Counted from the first letter of the stretch, positions 1-9,075 are shown. The stretch: DNA of 64,000 nt from Saliniramus fredricksonii (GCF_900094735.1 NZ_FMBM01000002.1:1364001-1428000), one strand, 5' to 3'. Notes: generated by a model from the sequence alone, not told the origin. Numbers and translations: made by a program.

Positions 1-752
1 CCGAAGGCGCCGATTCCGGCCGCCTCCGTCGGTGTGAAGATGCCGCCATAGATGCCCCCCATGACGATGACGAACAGCGCGATCACCGGCCAGACCTTCG
101 CCAGCGCGCGCCCCCGCTCGCCCCATGAAGCCCGCTCCCCGGGCGGGCCCCAGGCGGGTCTGATCCGGGTGACCACGAGGATGGTGAGCATGTAGAGCCC
201 CACCGCGATCAGCCCGGGCACGATCCCGGCGATGAAGAGCTTGCTGATCGAGGTCTCGGTGAGGATACCGTAGACGAGCAGCACCACGCTCGGCGGGATC
301 AGAATGCCCAGCGTGCCCCCGGCGGCGATCGAGCCGGCGGAGAGGATATCCGCGTAGCCGTAGCGGCGCATCGAGGGATAGGCCACCCGCGCCATGGACG
401 CCGTGGTGGCCATGCTGGATCCCGAGATCGCGGCAAAGCCGCCACAGGCGAGGATCGTGGCCTGGGCCAGGCCACCGCGGACATGGCCGACCATCGTATG
501 GGCCGCATCATAGAGCTCGTTGCCGATGCGCGCGCGATTGATGAAATTGCCCATCAGCAGGAACAGCGGGATCACCGACAGCCCGTAATTGTTGACCAGT
601 GCATAGGCCGTCTGCGCCGTCATGAAGGCTGCCGGGCGCCAGCTCGTCAGCATGGCGAAGCCACCGATCCCGACCGCCAGCATGGCGACACCCACCGGCA
701 CGCGCAGCATGATCAGGGTGAAGACGATGATCAGTCCGAATCCCGCCTCCAT
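1..752 (-). CDS. TRAP transporter large permease, DctM family (C-terminus outside window)
   Basis: This is the large membrane subunit of a tripartite ATP-independent periplasmic transporter, which imports organic acids or related solutes driven by an ion gradient. About 250 N-terminal residues are in the window. The protein opens MEAGFGLIIVFTLIML and is dense in hydrophobic segments. Family hallmarks are a PLFLLMGNF stretch, SGSSMATTASM, a TLGILIPPS motif and, at the window edge, GIYGGIFTPTEAAGIGAF. The ATG lies 9 bases after the stop of the small permease, so the two are co-transcribed. The periplasmic binding protein is not in view and may lie beyond the window edge. The substrate cannot be told; the aldo/keto reductase and GntR regulator upstream suggest a catabolic carbon source. 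The family assignment is secure and the substrate is inference. Confidence 0.93.
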   Translation of the reverse strand, partial: MEAGFGLIIVFTLIMLRVPVGVAMLAVGIGGFAMLTSWRPAAFMTAQTAYALVNNYGLSVIPLFLLMGNFINRARIGNELYDAAHTMVGHVRGGLAQATILACGGFAAISGSSMATTASMARVAYPSMRRYGYADILSAGSIAAGGTLGILIPPSVVLLVYGILTETSISKLFIAGIVPGLIAVGLYMLTILVVTRIRPAWGPPGERASWGERGRALAKVWPVIALFVIVMGGIYGGIFTPTEAAGIGAF

Positions 753-761
753 CGCCTGACC

Positions 762-1271
762 TCACTCGACAGCCGGGCCGTCACCCGGCTTGCGGATCAC
801 CATGGCGATGAGGGCTGCGATGGCGGCGACGCCAAACAGCACCGCCATGAAGGTCGCAAACGGCGCATGGGGAATGCCGCCGAACAGCGATTGTGCGTTC
901 TGCCGGTCCAGTTGCGCGGCATAGTTCCAAAGCAGCATGGCAAGGAGGGCGAACAATCCCGCAGCCATGAGTCCGGCGAGCCAGTGCAGCAGCGTGGCCG
1001 CGCGTGGGACCAGATCCGCGACCAGCGACGCCTCGACGTGCCGCCCCTGCAGGCTGACCAGTGGCAGCGCTGACAGGATCATCAGGCACATGAGGAATTC
1101 GATGATCTCGTAGGCACCCCGTATCGGCGCATTGAACAGATAGCGCCCCGCCACATCAGCGACCATCAGGGCCATGATCACAAACATCATCAACGCCGCC
1201 ACCGGTGCGAGCACCCGACGGATCAGGCTCGCCGTGACACCCAGAGCTTGACGGAGCGGGGCAGGTCTCAT
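762..1271 (-). CDS. TRAP transporter small permease, DctQ family
   Basis: This is the small membrane subunit that pairs with the DctM-type permease downstream. Its 169 residues hold four hydrophobic segments (about 25-45, 60-82, 95-120 and 135-160), the usual DctQ topology. The family-typical pattern DVAGRYLFNAPIRGAYEIIE is near residue 40. It starts 9 bases after the aldo/keto reductase stop and ends 9 bases before the DctM start, so it sits inside one operon. No anomaly was seen. Confidence 0.9.
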   Translation of the reverse strand: MRPAPLRQALGVTASLIRRVLAPVAALMMFVIMALMVADVAGRYLFNAPIRGAYEIIEFLMCLMILSALPLVSLQGRHVEASLVADLVPRAATLLHWLAGLMAAGLFALLAMLLWNYAAQLDRQNAQSLFGGIPHAPFATFMAVLFGVAAIAALIAMVIRKPGDGPAVE

Positions 1272-1280
1272 CGGCCCCTC

Positions 1281-2369
1281 TCAGTTCCGACCAGGCTGCG
1301 CGGCATGGACCGGCGCATCGGGGCGGGTGTTGAGATCGTATTTCATGATCCGCCCGTGCCGTCCCTGACGATCGCCCTCGAGCCCGTAGACTGGCCCGTT
1401 CGGCCCACGCGCCTGCGCCAGCACGGCTGCGATCGCTGCGCGATCAGCATCGTCGAGGGAGAAGCGGAAGATCTGCAGGGTCTTGTCGAGATGGCGGGCA
1501 TAGCGCGCGCCCACGATGACTGCGGCCACCTGCGGCTGGTCGAGCACATGCCGCGATGCCACGGCTGAGAGCGAGACGCCATGTTTCTCACCAATCCGCG
1601 CCAGTGTCGCCAGCAATTCCTGGAACAGCTCCCAGGGGCCGAATTCGTCGATGATCAGACGATATTTCACCAGCGAACGATTCTCGAAGGCGAAGCCCGG
1701 ATCGGCCCGACCGAGCCAGGATTCGGTTAGGAACCCGCCGGCAAGCGTACCATAGCACAGGAGATGCACGTCGTTTGCACCCGCCCAGGGCACGAGGGTA
1801 CCTTCCGGGCGCCGGTCGAGCAGCGAATATTGCACCTGCGCGGACACGATATCGACACCGGCGGCGCGGAACCGTTCGATCGGCGCATGATCCCAGTTGG
1901 TCACCCCGACATGACGCAGCTTGCCCTTGTCCTGCGCCCGCTTGAGCGCTTCGAGGGCACGCATCACGTCGCCGGTGGCGAGGTCCCACCAGAAGAACTG
2001 CACGAGGTGTAGCTGCTCGAGCCGCAGCCGCTTCAGAGAGCGGTCGATGATCGCCTCGATGTCCTGCGGCCCGATCTCGGACAGCCGGCCCAGATCCGGC
2101 ACGAGCTTGGTATGCACGCAGACCCGGTCAGCCACCGCGCGCCCGCGCCGCTGGCGCAGATCAGCGATGAAGGCGCCGATCATCTCCTCGACGCCGGTAT
2201 AGATATCGGCGCAGTCGAAAGTGGTGATGCCCGCATCCAGAAAGGCTTCCATATCCGCGATCGCCGCTGCGCGATCCACCGGGCCGTGATCCCCGGCGAG
2301 TTGCCAGCAGCCCTTGATCACGCGGGAGATCGGATGATCGGGGCGCAGATGCGTGGTCTCGACGCTCAT
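1281..2369 (-). CDS. Aldo/keto reductase family protein
   Basis: Predicted NAD(P)H-dependent oxidoreductase with a TIM-barrel fold, 362 residues. The Asp and Tyr of the catalytic tetrad fit TFDCADIYTGVEEMIG (near residue 50) and the Lys fits VCVHTKLVPDL. Where most family members carry the catalytic His (in a context like IHWP), this protein reads VQFFWWD, so the His appears to be Phe. The cofactor-pocket region HVGVTNWDHAP is present. It overlaps the upstream gene by 4 bases (ATGA) and is followed by the two TRAP permease genes, so it probably acts on a compound imported by that transporter. The substrate is unknown. The missing His could mean altered chemistry or a subfamily with a different proton donor. 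Confidence 0.88.
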   Translation of the reverse strand: MSVETTHLRPDHPISRVIKGCWQLAGDHGPVDRAAAIADMEAFLDAGITTFDCADIYTGVEEMIGAFIADLRQRRGRAVADRVCVHTKLVPDLGRLSEIGPQDIEAIIDRSLKRLRLEQLHLVQFFWWDLATGDVMRALEALKRAQDKGKLRHVGVTNWDHAPIERFRAAGVDIVSAQVQYSLLDRRPEGTLVPWAGANDVHLLCYGTLAGGFLTESWLGRADPGFAFENRSLVKYRLIIDEFGPWELFQELLATLARIGEKHGVSLSAVASRHVLDQPQVAAVIVGARYARHLDKTLQIFRFSLDDADRAAIAAVLAQARGPNGPVYGLEGDRQGRHGRIMKYDLNTRPDAPVHAAQPGRN

Positions 2370-2767
2370 GGGCTGGTATCCTCGTCTGTTTCACCGGCCC
2401 AATAGGGCGTGCCACGCTTGTCTGGCAGGCCGGTCGTCTCGCTGTGGCGGAAGAAGCGCCGACCGGTGCGGGTTATGCGAAAGCGTCCGCCGCAATGCGG
2501 ATCCGGGCAGGCAATCTCGGCATCAGTCGTCATCCAGTCCTGCGCGCTGGTCTCGCGCTGCTTGGCCGGCAGCAGCGGCAGCAGCGCGGCGAGCGCATAC
2601 ATGGAAACCTTCTGCCCCGGTTCGAAGACGAGGTTCTCGCCCTCGACGCGAAAGCTCTCGCCGGCAATGTGGCGACAGACCGGCGGGCGATCGCCGATCA
2701 CCGTCTCGACCTTGAGGTCGTACAGCCAGAAACCCTCCGCGTCGGTATCTGCACCTCGTTGCGTCAT
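2366..2767 (-). CDS. TIGR04076-like small protein
   Basis: A protein of about 133 residues that opens the TRAP/aldo-keto reductase operon. It has the pattern LYDLKVETVIGD, a C-R-H-x2-GE-F-x-V block, then FEPGQKVSMYALAALLPLLP, as in the uncharacterised TIGR04076 family (small proteins often beside oxidoreductases). The C-terminal half has CPDPHCGG, a possible metal site of two cysteines and a histidine. The start is uncertain: the ATG at 2767 begins just before the conserved region, while in-frame ATGs at 2803 and 2809 would add a basic leader of 12-14 residues. It shares a 4-base ATGA with the aldo/keto reductase gene. The biochemical function is unknown. Confidence 0.7.
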   Translation of the reverse strand: MTQRGADTDAEGFWLYDLKVETVIGDRPPVCRHIAGESFRVEGENLVFEPGQKVSMYALAALLPLLPAKQRETSAQDWMTTDAEIACPDPHCGGRFRITRTGRRFFRHSETTGLPDKRGTPYWAGETDEDTSP

Positions 2768-2832
2768 CACGGCTTCGTCCCTCGGCGACCGGGTCCTGCG
2801 CATCGGCATGGCCCGGTTCGTTATTTGTGATA

Positions 2833-2842
2833 TGTGATCACA
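2833..2842. promoter_or_regulatory. Candidate GntR operator (TGTGATCACA palindrome)
   Basis: A perfect 10-base palindrome, TGTGATCACA, lies in the short intergenic region between the divergent catabolic operon and the gntR gene. The position suits a site from which the regulator represses both promoters. The link is inference; only the palindrome and its position are seen. Confidence 0.45.
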
Positions 2843-2904
2843 CTAGACGCTGCGTTAACGAAGCGTCAATATGGACGCGTCTCGGCAATTGTGGGGAGAG
2901 CGGG

Positions 2905-3609
2905 ATGAGCGGGCCGGTTTTCGGGCGCATCGACCAGATGACCATGCGCGAGAGCGTCTATGCGCAATTGCATGACGCCTTCACGCGCGGACAGTTCGCC
3001 CCCGGCGACAGCCTGAACCTGCGCGGGCTGGCCGAGCGGCTCGGCACCTCGATGACCCCCGTGCGCGAGGCCGTGCGCCGGCTGGTGGCTGAGGGGGCGC
3101 TGATCGACGCGCCGTCACGGTCCCTGCGGGTTCCCGATTTCGATCTGCGCCAGATGGAGGATCTGAAACTGGCGCGGATCGCGCTGGAGCCGCTCGTCAC
3201 CGGACGCGCGGTGGAGCGCATGGACGATGGGACGCTGGAGGTGCTTGCAGCCATCCTCGCCGAGGAAGCCGAGGATGGCGCAGGGCGGGATACGCCCGAT
3301 CTTTCGCAGAATTACCGTTTTCACTTCACCTTGTATCAAAAGGCGGATTCGCCCGTGCTGCTGCCCCTGATCGCGGGCCTGTGGCTGCGCTACGGCCCCT
3401 ATCTCAATCTGATCATGCGCCGCGCGGGGCCGGATATCGGCAAGGGCAACGACATCCACGAGATCATCCTCGACGCAGCCCGGCGCGGCGATGCAAGAAC
3501 CGCCCAGGCCGCTATCGTGGACGATATCGAACGCTCTTTTTCTCTCCTCGCCGAGGCAGCTGATGCGCATATTCCGATCCGCCAGTCCAACGGGCGCGCG
3601 CTGCCTTGA
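2905..3609 (+). CDS. GntR family transcriptional regulator (FCD/FadR type)
   Basis: A 234-residue regulator. The N-terminal winged helix-turn-helix has the GntR signature: MRESVYAQLHDAF, FAPGDSLNLRGLAERLGTS, TPVREAVRRLVAEGAL. The C-terminal all-helical FCD ligand-binding domain has FHFTLYQKADSPVL and a final HEIILDAARRGD, whose histidines usually bind a metal and a carboxylate ligand. The ATG at 2905 was chosen because GGGGAGAG lies just upstream; an earlier in-frame start at 2827 gives an unlikely leader. It is divergent from the TRAP/aldo-keto reductase operon and probably represses it until the imported acid binds. The effector is unknown. Confidence 0.9.
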   Translation: MSGPVFGRIDQMTMRESVYAQLHDAFTRGQFAPGDSLNLRGLAERLGTSMTPVREAVRRLVAEGALIDAPSRSLRVPDFDLRQMEDLKLARIALEPLVTGRAVERMDDGTLEVLAAILAEEAEDGAGRDTPDLSQNYRFHFTLYQKADSPVLLPLIAGLWLRYGPYLNLIMRRAGPDIGKGNDIHEIILDAARRGDARTAQAAIVDDIERSFSLLAEAADAHIPIRQSNGRALP

Positions 3610-3785
3610 CGTTCGGGTAATTCAATGCGGCTGTCATGGCTAGCTGCAGGGCCCACTACAGAACCTGGACAGTGATCCGCGAGAAATTGCTCACCCTTCC
3701 TCCGATTTCGTCAGGTTATATCGAAACATTTGCCGTCCACAAGCGTTGGGCCTGACTGAAAACCCTGACAGGAAAGGAAGCTGCC

Positions 3786-4214
3786 ATGAATCCGCTGGTA
3801 AATCGTAATCGTCTCCTCGATCAGCTCTTCCGTGATTTCCCGTCCAGTTATTCAATACAGCCATTGCATGGAGACCCTCTGCCGGCACCGGAGCAGATCA
3901 AGATTGATGTGAAGAACAATGCCAGGAGCTTCACGGTTCATGCAGAAATGCCCGGTCTGAAAAAAGACGACATTCACGTGACGGTCGACGGGAATGTCGT
4001 CACGATCCAGGCCGAGGTAAAACAGCATGACGCTGAGACCGACGATGAGAGACTGGTGCACTCCGAACGCTATTATGGTTCGGTTCAGCGCAGTTTCGCG
4101 CTCCCGGCAGCAGTGTCCGAAGCGAAGGTCAAGGCAAAATACGAAGATGGAATCCTGACATTGAACTTGCCCAAGGAGGCACCGAACGGCTCGAAGAAAA
4201 TCGCGGTCTCATGA
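3786..4214 (+). CDS. Small heat shock protein, Hsp20/alpha-crystallin family
   Basis: An ATP-independent holdase chaperone of 142 residues. The alpha-crystallin domain covers roughly residues 37-135. It has the family marks HAEMPGLKKDDIHVTVDGN, HSERYYGSVQRSFALP and the signature KYEDGILTLNLPK, then the C-terminal I-x-V tail (IAVS) that docks neighbouring subunits. GGAAAGGAAG is a strong ribosome-binding site before the ATG. The 176-base upstream gap has no other gene; a heat-shock promoter is expected there but none could be identified with confidence. Confidence 0.94.
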   Translation: MNPLVNRNRLLDQLFRDFPSSYSIQPLHGDPLPAPEQIKIDVKNNARSFTVHAEMPGLKKDDIHVTVDGNVVTIQAEVKQHDAETDDERLVHSERYYGSVQRSFALPAAVSEAKVKAKYEDGILTLNLPKEAPNGSKKIAVS

Positions 4215-4506
4215 GATCCGGGCTCGCGACGTGCATGACGGGCGTCAACAGACGGCGCGTCGACAAGGGCACCAATCCGCTGCCGGCGCGCCGTCGTTGC
4301 GGTCTTTTGAGGCGGGTCGTACTGGTCGGACAGGTTTACGGCCTTGACAAGTCGGTATCGGGTTTTGCTTTTCAGGCCGCAAGTCGCAATTGGGTGCTCA
4401 GCCTCATCCGATGGCGCTCGGCACATTGAGGGGGCGCGTGACGTGAGCCACGGGTAGCAGCCCTGGCCGCGAGAATGATGGTTCTCGTCGAGGACGCGCG
4501 GGGTCG
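4215..4506. other. Intergenic stretch, no gene supported
   Basis: 292 bases between the Hsp20 gene and the convergent fasciclin gene. Short open frames exist on both strands but none has a ribosome-binding site or a recognisable protein. No clear terminator hairpin was recognised. Confidence 0.5.
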
Positions 4507-5094
4507 TCATCTATAGGGGGTAAAGCCGCGTTCGATGTTGCGTGGGATCAGGACCGCGTCGATGGCGTGGATGATGCCTTTTGAATGGGCGAGGTCGCGT
4601 TTCATGATTCTTGCCCGCCCGCCTTCGTGATCCGTGATCTCCAGCGTGCCCCCGACAATCCGGACACTCAGCGGCGCGCCGGAAATCGTGCGCAGGGTCG
4701 CACGCCCCCTCCCGTCGCGAACGGCTTGCTCCAGTTCTTCCGCCGTGATCCGGCCCGGCACCAGATGATAGGCCAGAACGGTCTTCAGCCGTTCCCGGTT
4801 CTCGGGAAGAAGGAGCATGTCTCTGCGCTCCGCCGGCATCACTTCGAAGGCCTGATCCGTCGGCGCGAACAACGTCAGGGGACGATCGACGGAGAGATCA
4901 CGCCAGACAGCCGTTGCATCAAGGGCGGATGAAAGCGTGTCATGATTGCCCATGGACCCGAGCCTGTCAGCCGGGCTCGCCATCGGCGCAGGATCTGAAA
5001 GTGCTCGGTCCCGGGCGAGGCTTGCCGATGCGACCGCTGCTGTCAGGCTCAGGACAATCGCCCCCAACCCCAGCATGCGAAAACAAGAATTCAT
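4507..5094 (-). CDS. Fasciclin-domain secreted protein
   Basis: A 195-residue exported protein with an N-terminal signal (hydrophobic LGLGAIVLSLTAAVASA, cleavage near residue 25-28) and one fasciclin (FAS1) domain. The conserved H1 box reads LTLFAPTDQAFEVMP and the H2 region reads HAIDAVLIP near the C-terminus; the central YH motif is in LAYHLVPG. Single-FAS1 proteins of bacteria are extracytoplasmic and mostly linked to adhesion; the exact role is not known. It is monocistronic as far as can be seen. Confidence 0.9.
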   Translation of the reverse strand: MNSCFRMLGLGAIVLSLTAAVASASLARDRALSDPAPMASPADRLGSMGNHDTLSSALDATAVWRDLSVDRPLTLFAPTDQAFEVMPAERRDMLLLPENRERLKTVLAYHLVPGRITAEELEQAVRDGRGRATLRTISGAPLSVRIVGGTLEITDHEGGRARIMKRDLAHSKGIIHAIDAVLIPRNIERGFTPYR

Positions 5095-5517
5095 GAAAAC
5101 TCCTCAGGTAAAGTGACACGCATCCGGATCAGGTTGATTGCACGCGGCCCGGAGCATCGACGGTCGCCAGTCCTTCGAACGGCCCCGCGCACTTCGGTGA
5201 GGCGGGCGCATGCGCCACGTCATCGACCGCGTAAGTCGCGACGCTCTTCTGCATTCTGGATATCCTTGCTTCCGAGGGAGCGCAGCCTCGGCGCATCACC
5301 ATATCCGCCGCAAACCCAATCATACCACAAACGCCTAGAATCGGCGCGGCCTGATTTCCCGAGGCATGGCGTCAAGATCAGCCCCGACGACTGCTCCGGT
5401 TCCAAACCTGGTACATGACAGGCGGTGACGCGAGGGCGGGCAGCGGCGCCGGGTGGAGCGATCCGGTTCGAGAGCCCGGCGGGGTAGGGGTCCGCGGAGC
5501 GAACCCGGAGCGCTGCT
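5095..5517. other. Intergenic stretch between fasciclin gene and decayed integrase
   Basis: 423 bases with no supported gene. Short frames occur on both strands without ribosome-binding sites or recognisable domains. A second tRNA-Glu end that would mark the far attachment site of an inserted element was looked for and not found. Confidence 0.5.
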
Positions 5518-7008
5518 TCATTGGTGATCGCCGCGTCTTAGGTTTTCGCCATAAGTCAAAACCAGGCTGATATCGTCTTGCCTGCGGGCCTTCTCAACGA
5601 GATCAAGAAATCCTAGTTCGACCAGTTCATGCCGAATTGGAACGTACCGTTTGCGGGCATTTTCTTTGATGCGGCGTGAATTTGCGTTCGTGATATTAAA
5701 ACACAGGATATCCGGATCATCTGGGTTTGGCCCCACGGTGTCCGGACCCAGTTGCAAAATTTCGGAAGAGCTCATCCCGTGGAGACAGGCGATCAGCGGA
5801 AGCCAGAACTGAACCTCGGCACAGGCTTTTGCACGCTTGTGTCGGAAGCCCGCCGTGAAAATTCGATTGCCGAAAATTCGGCCGATAACCTCGTCGGGGT
5901 AGGGGTCTCGCTTGCCTTGCGTATCCGGGACGGTCAGATAGATATTGTCGGCAAAGCGATGCTCGATCCAGCCCGCGTGATTCGCGGTGTTGATCAGTGC
6001 GGTGATGTAGCCGACTTTCTTGTTGACGGTTGCCACCGCCATCGAGCCGGCTGCGAGGTTATCACGGAAATCGACGATGTCGCGTCGGGTCACCTGAGCG
6101 ATATCCCTGATATTGTAGCGACGCGAGAACAGCTTCACGGTCTTTCGCATTTCCTCCAGGTATCGCTCGTTCTCCGGTTTGCCAGCAGCTTTTCGCAGGG
6201 CTCGCCACTTATCGATGCAGTCATCGAATGTGTAACCCGATGCCGCGAGGGAACGTGTCGGAGCGGCCGTCACCGGCGCAGTTTGACCGGTGGTCGGCTC
6301 TGATGGTGCAGCAACTCGCCAAGGCCCCTGGATGGTGTTCGGATGAGGATTTCCGATGCCGCCCCGATGCTGGTTGCGCAGCAGGTATGTCTCGAAAAAT
6401 CTCAGTTCAGCACGATGGCATTCGAGCATGAAATGCCCGTAAAGACCGCTCTTCGGGTCGAGATGAACACCAAGGGTCCTGACCAGTCTTGCGATGAATG
6501 CGCGCCGCTCCGCGATGTACGTCTCAGCCGTGAATTCCTTCAACGCTCGAAGGCGTTTGAGATTCCTCGAAAAGGTCTCGTCATCATCGACGGGGATGTC
6601 TCTTGGGTTGGGGTCGGAAACGAGCAGGGCACCTGGTGCCCGCCCAACACGGGCAATCCAGTCTTCCTCGATGAGAGTCAATTCGACCCATTTTGCGAGA
6701 TTCGTCCAATCCTCGCGGCTCCACTTTACCGTCGAGAGCCATGTCCCGGTATCACCGTCCCTCGACACATTTCCGATCGCGAGGCGGGCTTCATCGAAGC
6801 GGCGGTCCCATGCCTGGTCGAGTTCGAATGCCCGCTCCCGGGCGATACGCATGTCATGCGTTTTCAAAGATGTCTGAATGCGTGTGCGACCGATATGACC
6901 GGCCACATCGTCAGGGACGCGACGCACGTATTGGTAGATGCCGTTGCGTTTCGTGACGTGGGTAGGGAGTGCCATGTTATGCGCCATGTTATGCAGAATG
7001 TTATGCAT
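5518..7008 (-). pseudogene. Tyrosine recombinase/phage integrase, C-terminally truncated
   Basis: The N-terminus (THVTKRNGIYQYVRRVPDDV) matches the leader of DUF6538-type site-specific recombinases. The middle is an SAM-like core-binding domain (ERYLEEMRKTVKLF, ITRRDIVDF-like, TVNKKVGYITALINTANHAG). The catalytic domain starts (FWLPLIACLHGMSSSEILQL) but the first catalytic Arg is Ser, in GMSSSE where GMRxSE is usual. The frame stops after RYVPIRHELVELGF plus about 30 residues, so the HxxR box and nucleophilic Tyr are missing. It cannot be an active recombinase. It lies directly behind the 3' end of tRNA-Glu, a typical attachment site, so it is the scar of an old integrative element. The start is uncertain: TTG at 7023 or ATG at 7008, 6987 or 6975. 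Confidence 0.8.
6973..7008 (-). repeat. 12-base tandem repeat at the integrase start
   Basis: On the minus strand CATAACATGGCG-type units occur three times (CATAACATTCTG, CATAACATGGCG, CATAACATGGCA). They give repeated H-N-M/I codons and three alternative starts at the 5' end of the integrase frame. Repeat slippage could change the leader length without breaking the frame. Confidence 0.7.
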
Positions 7009-7072
7009 TTCGCGGCGTTTCAAGCCGCAGACATGGCGAAAAGCGTTTATTCTTAACGGTTTCTTGGAAAAA

Positions 7073-7148
7073 TGGCGCGCCCTACGGGACTCGAACCCGT
7101 GTTTTCGCCGTGAAAGGGCGACGTCCTAGACCGCTAGACGAAGGGCGC
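7073..7148 (-). tRNA. tRNA-Glu (TTC)
   Basis: A cloverleaf can be drawn on the minus strand. The acceptor stem is GCGCCCT paired with AGGGCGC, followed by an encoded CCA. The anticodon stem CGCCC/GGGCG-type hairpin carries loop CTTTCAC with anticodon TTC, and the T-arm is CGGGTTCGAGTCCCG. Its 3' end points at the decayed integrase, 65 bases away. Confidence 0.96.
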
Positions 7149-7233
7149 GGGTCGCGGCTCGGCGCGACGGGGGGTGTATAGAAGGGATTCGGGTGGGGGG
7201 CAAGCCTCTCTCGCACGCTTCATTCAAAATTTT

Positions 7234-9060
7234 TCACCCCGGTCGCGCGGCGTCAATGAGACGCATCTCGACCCGCTCGCGACCACCCCACGCGTTGCGT
7301 GAAAGCGTCCCGCAGACGTGCAGCGGCGTGCCGACCGCACCCTGGATCATGTTGCCCAGATCCGTCCCCGCCGCGCGAAAGGCGATCGCATCAATGGTCG
7401 CGCCGCCACCATCGGCGAGGCGTGCGCGCAGATGCCCGTTGCTGCCGACCTCCCTGACACTCACGATGCGATGCTCGGTAAGCGCGAAGACCGGTTCCGG
7501 ACAGCCCGCACCATAGGGGCCCGCCTGGTCGAGGGCGTCCATCAGCGCGACCTGCGCGCCGGCTGCCGTGAGTGGTGCATCGAGCATCAGGCGATCGTTA
7601 TCCGCCGCATCGGCGACATCAGTGGCGAGTCGTTCGGTGATGAACGCCGCGAAAGCACCAAGGGCATCGGCGGAGACCGTCGCGCCCGCTGCCATGGCAT
7701 GGCCGCCGCCCTTGCGGGCGATGCCGGCATCCACGGCTGCGCGGACTGCACGGCCGAGATCGGCGCCGATGATCGAGCGCCCGGAGCCCGTTGCGATGCC
7801 CGCTTCATCGATCGCGAAGGCGAAAGCAGGGCGTCGGAAGCGCTCCTTCAGGCGTGATGCGGCGAGGCCGACGATTCCGGGATGCCATTCCGGTGAGGAC
7901 GTCACGAGGAGTGCCGCCTGCGTATCCTGGTGAAGCGCCGCCTCCGCCTGCGCCACCGCCTCGGCGACGGCATCCTGCTCGATGGCCTGGCGGGCGCGGT
8001 TGAGCTGATCCAGCTCGCCGGCGATGCGTTGCGCCTCACCGGGATCGTGCGTCATCAGCAGCTTCGCGCCGAGCGCCGCATCGCCGATGCGCCCGCCGGC
8101 ATTGATACGTGGTCCGACCAGAAATCCGAGATGCCAGGCCTGCGGTGCCGTCTCAAGCCCTGCAACATCGAGCAGCGCCGTAAGGCCGACGCGTCCGCGT
8201 TGGCGCATCACCGTGAGGCCCTGGCGGACGAAGGCACGGTTGAGCCCGATCAGCGGCACCACGTCGGCGACGGTCGCCAGCGCCACGAGATCAAGCGCGC
8301 CCATCAGCGCAAAAGCTTCTTCCGCAGGTGCGTGGCCGGTGTTGCGCAGGGCGCGATTAAGGCCGACAAGAGTGATGAAGACGACGCCCGCCGCGCAGAG
8401 ATGACCGAGGCCGGAGAGATCGTCCTGGCGGTTGGGATTGACCAGAGCCATGACCTCGGGCAGCGCCTCCGGGGCCTGATGGTGGTCGAGCACCACCACG
8501 TCGAGGCCGAGCCGGCGCGCCTCGGCGAACGGCTCGTGGCTCGCCGTGCCGCAATCGACGCTGACCAGCAACCGCGCGCCGTCCTCGGCCAGTGCCCGGA
8601 TCGCCTGGGCATTGGGGCCGTAGCCTTCGGTGATACGGTCGGGAATATGGATGCGCACGGCCACGCCGCAGGCTTCCAGGAAGCTCGCCAGCAAGGCGCT
8701 GGAACAGGCCCCGTCGACGTCATAATCACCAAAGATCGCCACGGGTTCGCGGCTGTGCACGGCCTGGACGAGCCGATCCACGGCGGGCTGCATGTCGCGC
8801 AGGGTGTCCGGGTCGGGCAGCAGATCGCGCAGACGTGGCGTCATGAAGCCCTCGACCGCGTCCAAGGTGACCCCGCGTCCCGCCAGCACCCGCGCCACGA
8901 GATCGGGCAGCCCATGCGCCTGCGCCAACGCGCTCGCAAGCATCTCGCCACGCTCATCCAGCCGGTAAGCCCAACTGCGCCCGGAAGCGGTGCGGCTTGT
9001 ACCGGGAAAGGGTCGCCCGGGGGAGGCGGTGGCGAAGGGACGTGATGACAGGTCATTCAT
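7234..9060 (-). CDS. recJ: Single-stranded-DNA-specific exonuclease RecJ
   Basis: A 608-residue 5'-3' single-strand exonuclease for recombination and repair. The DHH phosphoesterase core shows FGDYDVDGACSSALL (motif I, near residue 110), SVDCGT and VVLDHHQAPE (the DHH motif). The DHHA1 domain has GPRINAGGRIGDA and the GGHAMAAGAT motif, followed by an OB-fold RecJ tail. Length and motif order are normal for RecJ. The ATG at 9060 precedes MNDLSSRPF; 15 bases separate it from the acetyltransferase gene upstream, so the two may share a transcript. Confidence 0.96.
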   Translation of the reverse strand: MNDLSSRPFATASPGRPFPGTSRTASGRSWAYRLDERGEMLASALAQAHGLPDLVARVLAGRGVTLDAVEGFMTPRLRDLLPDPDTLRDMQPAVDRLVQAVHSREPVAIFGDYDVDGACSSALLASFLEACGVAVRIHIPDRITEGYGPNAQAIRALAEDGARLLVSVDCGTASHEPFAEARRLGLDVVVLDHHQAPEALPEVMALVNPNRQDDLSGLGHLCAAGVVFITLVGLNRALRNTGHAPAEEAFALMGALDLVALATVADVVPLIGLNRAFVRQGLTVMRQRGRVGLTALLDVAGLETAPQAWHLGFLVGPRINAGGRIGDAALGAKLLMTHDPGEAQRIAGELDQLNRARQAIEQDAVAEAVAQAEAALHQDTQAALLVTSSPEWHPGIVGLAASRLKERFRRPAFAFAIDEAGIATGSGRSIIGADLGRAVRAAVDAGIARKGGGHAMAAGATVSADALGAFAAFITERLATDVADAADNDRLMLDAPLTAAGAQVALMDALDQAGPYGAGCPEPVFALTEHRIVSVREVGSNGHLRARLADGGGATIDAIAFRAAGTDLGNMIQGAVGTPLHVCGTLSRNAWGGRERVEMRLIDAARPG

Positions 9061-9075
9061 CGGGGTGCGTGGTGC

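Noticed and set aside
483-1073. A plus-strand 196-codon frame opposite the TRAP permeases
   Set aside because: Asp/His/Gln/Arg-rich shadow of two clear membrane proteins on the other strand.
4211-4429. A 72-codon frame after Hsp20
   Set aside because: No ribosome-binding site separate from the Hsp20 end and no recognisable protein; treated as intergenic.
5440-5490. A second tRNA-Glu end (GGTTCGAGAGCCCGGC) as far attachment site
   Set aside because: Only the GGTTCGA core shared by all T-arms matches; the rest differs from tRNA-Glu.
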